Origin: Otis tarda
Taxonomy: Eukaryota > Chordata > Aves > Otidiformes > Otididae
Direction: 5' to 3'
NCBI GenBank assembly: GCA_026413225.1
Contig: CM048552.1
Coordinates: 216,218,553-216,282,552, forward strand
Length of the DNA: 64,000 bases
A program made the translations under genes and the position numbers. Below the pieces are notes generated by a model. It was not told where the DNA came from and searched no databases. It worked only from the letters and a program-made list of their open reading frames with translations. Shown piece after piece: positions 59,701 through 64,000 of this stretch. Each line of letters opens with the position of its first letter. Position 1 is the stretch's first letter.

Positions 59701-62595
59701 ACTTGCTACAGAGAACAGACTGTTGCAGTAACAAAACTGCTGTGTTGGCAGTTCAGTTATTTTTGGGTGTGTTGGTTTTGTGTAGCGGGGGGTGGGGCAC
59801 AGTGTCAGCTTCTGTAAGAAGCTGCTAGAAGTTTCCCCTTTGTCTGGTGGACTCAGCTGGGTTTAGGGCAGACCCACCGCTGGCCAGGGCCAAGCCAATT
59901 GGTGACAGTGATAACACCTCTGTGATAATGTATTTAAGAAGGGCAAAATTTAAAAAAAGATAAGAAGAAGAAGGGTGGGCAGAGAGGGGGAGGCAGGAGC
60001 CTTGTAGGCCTTGTGGCCTTCACCCTCAGCTTCCCACCGGATGGCTGTCTGGGCCTGACTTGGCCTGGCCTGTTTGGGAGAAGTGAAGAGAGGAGATGTG
60101 AAGAGAACCTGAGAGGCGTCTGCCTGTCTGTTGTGAAGAATTTCTGGTGAGAGAAACGGCTGCAGACGCCAAGGTCAGTGAAGAAGGAGAGGAAGGAGTA
60201 AAGTTGCTCCTGACAAGATTCCCCTGCAGCCTGTGGTGCAGCCCATGGTGAAGCAGGCTGTCCCCCTGCAGCACATGGAGGTCCATGGAGGAACAGAGAT
60301 CCACCTGCAGCCTGTGGAGGATCCGACGATGGGCCAAGTGAATGCCCAAAGAAGTCTGTGGCTTGTGGAGGGCCTGTACTGCAACAGCCTGTTTCTGAGG
60401 GACTGCACTCTGTGGAAAAGGACCCCACGCCGGAGCAGTTCATGAAGGACTCTAGCCCGTGAAAGGGACCCCACGCTGGAGCAGGGGAGGAATGTGAGTA
60501 GTTCTTCCCCCAGGGAGGAAAGAGCGGTGGAAAACGCCATGTGATGAACTGACCGTAACCCCCATTCCCTATTCCCCTCCCTGTGCTGCTCGGGGCGGGG
60601 GGCAGGAAGGAAGTGGACGTCATTTGAAACGAAGTTAAGCCCGGGAAGAGGGGAGGGGTGGGGGGAAGTTGTTTTTTGTTCTCTGTCATTATCCTGCTTT
60701 GGTTTTGTCCTGGTTTCAGCTAAGATGGAGTTCATTTTCCTCTCAGTAGCTGGTGTGTTTCGGATTTCATATGTGAAGCATGTTGATAAACACACTGATG
60801 ATGTTAGCTGTTGCTGAAAAGACCAAGGTCCCCGTCTGTCTTCCCAGGTTTTGCCAATGTGCAGGTGCAGGAAGCTGGGAGAGATATAGCCAGAATAGTT
60901 GACCCAAACTGGCCAAAGAGAGTATTCCATGCCATAAACGTCACTCTCAGCACCGAGGTGGGGAGGGGTGAGCTGGTGAGCTTGCTCTTTTTTCCTCTCC
61001 TGATGTTCGGAATCGTTCTGGGATCGTCTGCAGTTTTGAGGTTTTTTTTGCTCCATGACTGCTGTATCCGTCATCAGTTGGTGAGAAATTGTGCATCATT
61101 TGTTTTTGTTTGGTTGGTTTGGTTTTTCAAAATTATTATTATTATTGTTATTTTTCCTATTAGTATTATTATCATTATGATATATATATATTATATTTTC
61201 TTTCGCTATCATAGTAAACTGCCTTTATCTCAACCAATGGGCTTTATTTTCTTCCCGATTCTCTCCCACATCCCCTGGGGAGGGTGATGGAGCAGCTGTG
61301 TGATACTTGATTGCTGACTGTAGCTTAACCACGACAGTTTTATTAATAATACATTTAAGTAGTTTTCCCCAAGCTGAGTCTGTTTTGCCTGTAACAGTAA
61401 CTTGAATGATCTCTTCCTGTCCTTATGTCAAACCTCAAGCTTTTTGTTATATTATCTCTCCCCCATTCCCTTGGAGGGTGGGAAGAGTGAGTGAGAGACT
61501 GCGTAGCTTGGTCCCGAGCGGGGCTAAACTACAACATTGGGGCCGCTGGAATCTGAAGAGGACAGTTTGTTTGGGTGGGAAAGGAGCTTTAAAGGCCATC
61601 CAGTCCAACCCCCCTGCAAGGAGCAGGGACATCTCCAGCCACATCAGGTTGCTCAGAGCCCCAGCCAGCCTGGCCTGGAATGTTTCCAGGGATGGGGCAT
61701 CCACCACCTCTCTGGGCAACCTGGGACAGTGTTCCACCACCCTCAGTGGTAAAAAATTCTTTCCTTATATCCAGTCTGAATCTACCTCTTTCTATTTTAA
61801 AACCATCACCCCTCATCCTGTCACAACAGGCCCTGCTGAAGAGTTTTTCCCCATCTTTCCTGTAGCCCCCTTTAGAAGGGAAGCTACAGGAGGCCTGTAG
61901 AGAGAGAAGAGCCGCTCTAAGGTCTCCCCGGAGCCCCCTCATCTTCGTGACCTCCTCTGGACCCTCTCCAACAGCTCCACGTCCTTCTGATGTTGGGGGA
62001 TCCAGAGCTGGACGCAGCGCTGCAGGGGGGTCTCACCAGAGCGGAGCAGAGGGACAGAATCCTCTCCCCTGACCTGCTGCCCACGCTGCTGGTGATGCAG
62101 CCCAGGATGCGGTTGGCTTTCTGGGCTGCGAGCACGCATTTCTTGCTCATGTTGAGCTTCTCGTCCACCAGCACCCCCAAGTCCTTCTCCTCAGGGCTGC
62201 TCTCAATTCATTCTCCGATATAATGGTTTCCTTCTTCCTGTGTTCTCTAGCTATCTATTTTTGCCCACATTTGTAGGTGGTATATAGATTAAACAGTCCT
62301 AGATGGGATGCAGTGTGGCTGTTCTTAACTTTCTAATGAAGGTATCATATGAAATATCTCTATAGCATTGTATGAGGTACACGTGTGTTGAAGTCCTGTA
62401 TGTTCAAAATCTCCTTTCCTTTTTTAGGAGTACCTGGAGTGGCCATTAATGCTACATAACCATAGTAGTGTCTTTCTGCCAAATGAGAAGGAGTTGTTGC
62501 TTATTGGTGGTGGTGGGAACTGCTTCTCCTTTGGGACACACCTGAACCCAGACCCTGTCTCGTTGAGCCTCAGCAACATCCTGACCAGCCACTGA
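38752..62595 (+). CDS. LCMT2: tRNA wybutosine-synthesising protein 4 (TYW4), complete 14-exon gene
   Basis: The enzyme acts late in wybutosine synthesis at G37 of tRNA-Phe: it methylates the carboxyl of the side chain and adds the methoxycarbonyl group, using S-adenosylmethionine (family knowledge). Coding exons: 38752-38790, 39130-39254, 40613-40694, 41033-41213, 43492-43648, 44065-44254, 44672-44779, 46808-46898, 49711-49968, 50900-51130, 55652-55749, 57948-58135, 58225-58360, 62428-62595. All introns are GT-AG, all phases agree, and the total of 2052 nt gives 683 residues with no internal stop (human about 686). Residues 1-320 are a leucine-carboxyl-methyltransferase-like domain: SAM motif [12 protein letters not shown] at 84-95, YEVDFP at 109-114, AEVVLTYM at 184-191, and the EPFDEYEEWHLKC-type region across exons 7-8. 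Residues about 350-683 are Kelch repeats with GG pairs (TTGGFG, VVGGR, YGGRS, AGGLG, VGGVW, IGGGG) forming a propeller. The ATG has A at -3 and G at +4. The human gene has no introns, so this multi-exon structure is notable. Confidence 0.96.
39130..39254 (+). CDS. LCMT2: LCMT2 coding exon 2
   Basis: Residues 14-55. Acceptor GTCCCGGCAG, donor CG|GTGAGT, ending after two bases of an Arg codon. It encodes [20 protein letters not shown], then the RAPLVHR end, closely like the human N-terminal substrate region. Confidence 0.94.
40613..40694 (+). CDS. LCMT2: LCMT2 coding exon 3
   Basis: Residues 55-82, after TTTCTTTCCACAG. It reads [18 protein letters not shown], then KTQSYPRTQ. This is the conserved R-G-Y-Y-x-R-A-R segment of carboxyl methyltransferases. 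The donor CAG|GTGCAT is weaker than average. Confidence 0.95.
41033..41213 (+). CDS. LCMT2: LCMT2 coding exon 4
   Basis: Residues 83-143, after a TTTTTTTTGCAG acceptor. It carries the SAM-binding glycine motif [12 protein letters not shown] and the acidic YEVDFP strand. The donor is GTATGA; the phase-1 cut at 41213 is preferred to a GT at 41210 because only it keeps the frame into exon 5. Confidence 0.95.
41214..43491 (+). other. LCMT2: LCMT2 intron 4 with ancient CR1
   Basis: 2.3-kb intron. About 41440-41985 is a diverged plus-strand CR1 3' half (GAACTGGGCTTGTTCAGCC, GATTGCCCAGAAAGGTGG, TTGGACTAAATGACCTTCAAAGG). About 42150-42560 resembles even older LINE sequence, including GGCAGCATCCTGTGGCAAAGAA. 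The remainder is unique. Confidence 0.65.
41440..41985 (+). mobile_element. Ancient CR1 3' half in LCMT2 intron 4
   Basis: Plus-strand CR1 with the usual order of blocks: CCTTAGGAAGAGGAGGTTGAG, CTGCAGCCTTCAAGTACC, TTGCCCAGAAAGGTGGTGG and TTTTCAACCTAAATTATGCTG. Many substitutions and small gaps indicate an old insertion. It does not touch the splice sites. Confidence 0.8.
43492..43648 (+). CDS. LCMT2: LCMT2 coding exon 5
   Basis: Residues 143-195. It encodes [19 protein letters not shown] and ends at [14 protein letters not shown], the conserved E-x-V-L-x-Y motif of the methyltransferase core. Acceptor TGTCTCCCAG, donor AG|GTCAGT. Confidence 0.95.
44065..44254 (+). CDS. LCMT2: LCMT2 coding exon 6
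   Basis: Residues 195-258: [30 protein letters not shown] and [15 protein letters not shown], each near-identical in layout to human LCMT2. Donor AAG|GTAAGT, phase 0. Confidence 0.96.
44672..44779 (+). CDS. LCMT2: LCMT2 coding exon 7
   Basis: Residues 259-294: [34 protein letters not shown]. 36 whole codons, phase 0 at both ends. Acceptor TTCTGTTTTAG, donor GAG|GTAACT. Confidence 0.95.
44780..46807 (+). other. LCMT2: LCMT2 intron 7
   Basis: 2.0-kb AT-rich intron. About 46390-46560 looks like an ancient plus-strand LINE 3' end: GGAACTCGTTGCCACAGCATG, then GTTCAAAGAGCAACTGGATAGG. The rest is unique. Confidence 0.6.
46808..46898 (+). CDS. LCMT2: LCMT2 coding exon 8
   Basis: Residues 295-325: [20 protein letters not shown], then [10 protein letters not shown]. 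This is the end of the methyltransferase domain and the start of the linker. It ends in phase 1 (donor G|GTACAT) and joins exon 9 as G+TT. Confidence 0.94.
47806..47950 (-). mobile_element. CR1 3' tail in LCMT2 intron 8
   Basis: Minus-strand CR1 tail: AATCATAGAACCATAGAATGG, then CATCGAGTTCCAACCCCACTG and GCCTTGAACTCTTCCAGG. It is 5'-truncated at about 145 bp. Confidence 0.85.
48909..49405 (-). mobile_element. CR1 3' end, well preserved, in LCMT2 intron 8
   Basis: Minus-strand CR1 starting with three ATCATAGA units and extending about 500 bp to CAACTGGTCCATGTCCTTC. Its reverse strand keeps a frame of 128 codons (49006-49392). It is almost identical to the copy at 14336-15635, so both are relatively young and of one subfamily. 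Confidence 0.9.
49711..49968 (+). CDS. LCMT2: LCMT2 coding exon 9
   Basis: Residues 325-411, 258 nt, phase 1 at both ends, so its removal would keep frame. It carries the linker and the first Kelch unit ([20 protein letters not shown], then [17 protein letters not shown]). Acceptor TTGGCTTACAG, donor G|GTGAGT. It is flanked by oppositely oriented CR1s. Confidence 0.95.
49995..50855 (+). mobile_element. CR1 3' half in LCMT2 intron 9
   Basis: Plus-strand CR1 nearly filling the 931-bp intron: CTGCACTCATGTCACAACAACC, AAGCATTGGAACAGGCTGCC, GTGGCGCATAGGGACATGG, TTGGACTCAATGATCTTAAAGG and an AATGATTCTATAATT tail at about 50850. It ends about 45 bp before the exon 10 acceptor. Confidence 0.87.
50900..51130 (+). 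CDS. LCMT2: LCMT2 coding exon 10
   Basis: Residues 411-488: [35 protein letters not shown], and [13 protein letters not shown], a Kelch unit whose WRHSTTEV core is identical in human. Acceptor TATCTCTACAG, donor G|GTAAAA. Confidence 0.95.
52558..53395 (-). mobile_element. CR1 3' region in LCMT2 intron 10
   Basis: About 840 bp of minus-strand CR1: GTAGAATCATAGAATGGTTTG, GCCTTGAACACTTCCAGGG, and CCTCGACCTGCTGGCTGCG, extending into the end of reverse transcriptase (53074-53358). 5'-truncated. Confidence 0.9.
53890..54635 (+). mobile_element. CR1 3' region in LCMT2 intron 10
   Basis: Plus-strand CR1 of about 745 bp, 5'-truncated in the last part of reverse transcriptase. One frame of 230 codons stays open over 53996-54688. 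It shows GAGAAGGACTTGGGGGTGC, TTGCCCAGGGAGATGGTGG and the tail ACCATTCTGTGACTATTCTG. It is an apparently recent copy. Confidence 0.9.
55652..55749 (+). CDS. LCMT2: LCMT2 coding exon 11
   Basis: Residues 488-520: [20 protein letters not shown], then [12 protein letters not shown], a Kelch unit. Acceptor TTTTTTCCATAG, donor ATG|GTAAGA, phase 0. The protein lacks a few residues seen in human right after this exon. Confidence 0.95.
55947..56215 (-). mobile_element. Old CR1 3' end in LCMT2 intron 11
   Basis: Diverged minus-strand CR1: CACAGAATAGTTAAGGTTGG, AAGATCATCTAGTCCAGCACCC, CAATCTGTTCCAGTGCTTGACC, a T14 run at about 56161-56174, then TCTCTTGTCCTGTCACTGG. It is cut at 56216 by an LTR-like start. 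Confidence 0.82.
56216..56321 (+). mobile_element. Truncated LTR-like fragment
   Basis: About 105 bp starting TGTCATGGTTTGGCCCTAGTC and reaching CTCATGGGTTGAGA. This resembles the 5' end of an avian retroviral LTR. The rest is missing and the sequence passes directly into a CR1 piece, so no right-hand terminus or target duplication is visible. Confidence 0.6.
56322..56597 (+). mobile_element. CR1 with internal deletion
   Basis: A plus-strand CR1 whose reverse-transcriptase block (AAGGCATTTGACACTGTCCC, then ACTGGAGAGACGTGGATTT) joins directly at about 56385 to the 3' block (ACCATGAGGGTGGTGGAACAC, GAGAGGTGGTGGATGCCCC). It ends with repeated TCTGTGATTCTCTGATTCTG. The roughly 0.8 kb normally between these blocks is absent. 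Confidence 0.8.
56910..57420 (+). mobile_element. Ancient CR1-like LINE remnant
   Basis: Very worn plus-strand 3' half: GAAGGACTTGCAGCTATTGAG, AGGGATGGACCAGATGCC and ATGATATTGCTTG. It has no clear boundaries. The family assignment is tentative. Confidence 0.5.
57948..58135 (+). CDS. LCMT2: LCMT2 coding exon 12
   Basis: Residues 521-583: [39 protein letters not shown], and ETRPPLIPR, a Kelch unit. Acceptor TGTTTTCCTAG, donor AG|GTAAGT. The intron that follows is only 89 nt. Confidence 0.96.
58225..58360 (+). CDS. LCMT2: LCMT2 coding exon 13
   Basis: Residues 583-628: [20 protein letters not shown], then [18 protein letters not shown], almost the same as human. Donor GTG|GTAAGT, phase 0. Confidence 0.96.
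58770..59265 (+). mobile_element. CR1 3' end in LCMT2 intron 13
   Basis: Plus-strand CR1: ACATGGACGTGTTGGAGCGGG, TTCAGCCTGGAGAAGAGGC, TTGCCCAGAGAGGTGGTGG, and the tail CTACTCTATGGTTCTATGATTCTA. One frame of 160 codons stays open, so it is a fairly young but 5'-truncated copy. Confidence 0.9.
59280..59600 (-). repeat. Possible ancient LINE-like repeat
   Basis: GAATCCGTGTAAACCTTTGGC followed by CCTGTGGCAAGGAGTTCC echoes GGCAGCATCCTGTGGCAAAGAA at 42530-42550 in intron 4. Two degraded copies of one word order suggest an old dispersed repeat, probably a LINE 3' region read on the minus strand. The family is not named. Confidence 0.4.
59768..61536 (+). mobile_element. Solo LTR (outer), split by a second LTR
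   Basis: It begins TGTGTTGGTTTTG and ends CTACAACA, flanked by an exact 5-bp duplication TTGGG (59763-59767 and 61537-61541). Without the inserted element it is about 1.13 kb. It aligns along its length with the LTR at 14593-15599, including the TATTTAAGAAGGG box (about 59932) and the CCCCTGCAGC.CATGGAGGTCCA repeats. No viral gene is present. Confidence 0.88.
60706..61336 (+). mobile_element. Solo LTR nested in the outer LTR
   Basis: 631 bp, starting TGTCCTGGTTTCAGCTAAG and ending TTAACCACGACA, flanked by the 4-bp duplication GTTT (60702-60705 and 61337-61340). It contains an ATT/AT-rich simple-repeat patch at about 61132-61197. The TGTCCTGGTTTC start is a common avian LTR type. Its insertion is later than that of the outer LTR. 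No coding region. Confidence 0.85.
61560..62217 (-). mobile_element. CR1 3' region next to the LTR
   Basis: Minus-strand CR1: GTTTGGGTGGGAAAGGAGC, CATCCAGTCCAACCCCCCTGC, CTCTCTGGGCAACCTGGG, then AGCTCCACGTCCTTCTGATG. It lacks the expected AATCATAGAA tail at its left edge. It has a short rearranged part at about 61870-61945, where AGAAGGGAAGCTACAGG interrupts the element. Confidence 0.87.
62428..62595 (+). CDS. LCMT2: LCMT2 last coding exon
   Basis: Residues 629-683 and a TGA stop: [38 protein letters not shown]. It closes the Kelch propeller and matches the human C-terminus ([11 protein letters not shown]). Acceptor TTCCTTTTTTAG. Confidence 0.97.
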   Translation, partial: EYLEWPLMLHNHSSVFLPNEKELLLIGGGGNCFSFGTHLNPDPVSLSLSNILTSH

Positions 62596-62820
62596 CTGGG
62601 ACCAAATAGGACTGAACCATGCTGCTGCACTGTGATGACACATCTGTTCACTTGTAGGTCCAAGAGCAGCAAAGTGTTTCCACAAAGGTTTTTTATCCAG
62701 AATGCATTTATAAAGGCAGGATTAGGAGGGACAGTTATGACAAGGGGTTGCAGACCTCATTTGTCTTTTTTATTGTACTGCTCTTTGTGTTGCTGTAAAT
62801 AAAGTACCTTAAAAGTAGCT
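62596..62820 (+). other. LCMT2: LCMT2 3' UTR
   Basis: A roughly 220-nt 3' UTR is inferred between the TGA and the first AATAAA. The exact cleavage site is not visible but should be 10-30 nt after the signal. No other feature is seen. Confidence 0.75.
62798..62803 (+). terminator. LCMT2: Polyadenylation signal AATAAA
   Basis: Canonical AATAAA 203 nt after the LCMT2 stop codon, followed by a GT-rich stretch (GCTCTGTGGTGATG) suitable as a downstream element. Confidence 0.82.
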
Positions 62821-62829
62821 CTGTGGTGA

Positions 62830-64000
62830 TGCAGGAGTCTTTAGAGGTGAAATGAGGAACAGTATTGTGTTCGAAAGGGACATGACTTTGCACAATGCTG
62901 GCTTGGAGGTACAGTGAAGTCACTGAGTCAAAAGGCCATTGGAAATGTTCAATTAAGTATAATTAAATAAGTGAAAGGAAGTGTATCATAGGTCATACTT
63001 GAATGTTTCGAAAGGTTGTGTTTAGTTTAGATATGACAAACTCATGCTCCTCTGATTCTTAGGATTAGTAAAGTGCCCAAGACCACGTCCATGCCTGGTG
63101 GTTTTGGAGTTGTTTGTCATGACTTACACAGCAATCTGTTGTCACGGCTCTGCCAGGGATGGTGCTGACCTAAGAAAACATTTTCTGTTCCCGGGAACCA
63201 TCTCTAGTTCTTGCATATAAATTGTAGGACTGTAGTAATTTCTAGAATGAGACTAATGCCAGTGCACACTAGCAGTAAAGCTCTTCTGTAACAGTAGGGA
63301 TTCTCTATTATATATGGGAAGAAATGTAAATCTGAGCCAGAACGCCTTCAGAAAGGGGACAGGTACTGTAATAAGGAACTGTCGCCTCTAAGGATTCCTC
63401 TTGTGACTGGATGGAAGTTGTAGTTGACAACTTTTATCACCCGACACTATGGGGCCAGCCAGACAGGTTCTTTTGGGGATCCTTGGCAGAATGATGACGG
63501 CATTAAGCTGTAATTACCATTAAAGCTTTGTTTTTATTGACAGAATTTTATGATTAGCATAGCACTGAGCTTAATGATCAGAGTAGCACAGGATTTCTGC
63601 AAGCAGAATCAGCATAGCACAGGTGTCCCTGGCCACCAAGGCATCACAAGTTTTGCTGTCCAGCAGCGGGACGTGTCCAGCTTGGGACGTGTAATTGCTG
63701 GATAAACACCTGCTGTTTTGCTTTCAGAGTGGACAGGACGTCTCTGGTTTTGTGAACAATACTTCAGGCACTTCTCTCATGGACTAGATCAACCGGGATG
63801 TTAGCACTGGTCTGTCAGAGGCTGATGGTAGGTAATCACACCCCGGCACCCACCGAACCCTTGCTTCTGCTGAGAACAACTGCACCCCTTCCCAGACAGG
63901 CCTGGTAGCATGCTCAGGTGTGGTGGGAGTAGTGGTTTGGCCAGATGCTTCTCTTCTGTGGGCCCCAGCACTAGAGACCAGAAGGAAACTGGTGGGGGAA
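62830..64000. other. Downstream flank, nothing recognised
   Basis: No exon, CR1, LTR or CpG island is recognised between the LCMT2 end and the right edge. Confidence 0.55.

Larger units (their letters stand above)
58361..62427 (+). other. LCMT2: LCMT2 intron 13, repeat-rich
   Basis: 4.1-kb intron containing a plus-strand CR1, an ancient LINE-like stretch (about 59280-59600), a solo LTR with a second LTR inside it, and a minus-strand CR1 that stops about 210 bp before the last exon. No extra exon is seen. Confidence 0.8.

Noticed and set aside
61132..61197. ATT/AT repeat as an independent microsatellite locus
   Set aside because: It lies inside the nested LTR and is best treated as part of that element.
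1..64000. CRISPR arrays, operons, tRNA or rRNA genes
   Set aside because: No regularly spaced repeats with unique spacers and no recognisable tRNA or rRNA sequence. The DNA is clearly vertebrate nuclear.

Overview
The window is nuclear DNA from a bird. CR1 LINE fragments appear throughout and end in the typical avian ATTCTATGATTCT-type 3' tail. Solo LTRs start with TGTCGTGG or TGTCCTGGTTTCAGC, families I associate with bird genomes and probably with a non-galliform bird (recognised from memory, order not determined). The two genes are split by short GT-AG introns. There are no bacterial features, no CRISPR array and no tRNA or rRNA gene that I can see.

Two protein-coding genes can be supported, arranged head to head about 31 kb apart. 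On the minus strand at the left edge is the first coding exon of DCHS1 (Dachsous cadherin 1), at 1197-3048. It encodes the signal peptide and the first five cadherin repeats plus the start of the sixth. The rest of the gene lies beyond the left edge. A CpG island at about 6.5-7.8 kb is the likely DCHS1 promoter and non-coding first exon. On the plus strand a complete LCMT2 (TYW4) gene runs from 38752 to 62595. I reconstructed 14 coding exons with consistent phases that sum to 2052 nt, or 683 residues plus stop. The human protein is about 686 residues. It starts in a second CpG island (about 38.15-39.26 kb) and has an AATAAA at 62798.

Layout: 1-1196 DCHS1 intron; 1197-3048 DCHS1 exon; 3049-6480 DCHS1 intron; 6.5-7.8 kb CpG island; 8.3-16.4 kb a dense pile of CR1 elements in both orientations, broken by two solo LTRs; 16.4-38.1 kb mostly unique AT-rich intergenic DNA with scattered CR1 pieces and a 1.9-kb CR1-in-CR1 nest at 28.4-30.3 kb; 38.1-62.8 kb LCMT2, whose introns carry many CR1s and one LTR nested inside another LTR; 62.8-64.0 kb downstream flank.

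The two genes have unrelated jobs: planar cell polarity and adhesion signalling (DCHS1), and the last steps of wybutosine synthesis at position 37 of tRNA-Phe (LCMT2). No new molecular system was found. The most interesting points are the 14-exon LCMT2 beside DCHS1, when human LCMT2 is intronless and on another chromosome; the exact target-site duplications that order the nested LTR insertions; and inverted CR1 pairs that flank a frame-neutral LCMT2 exon.
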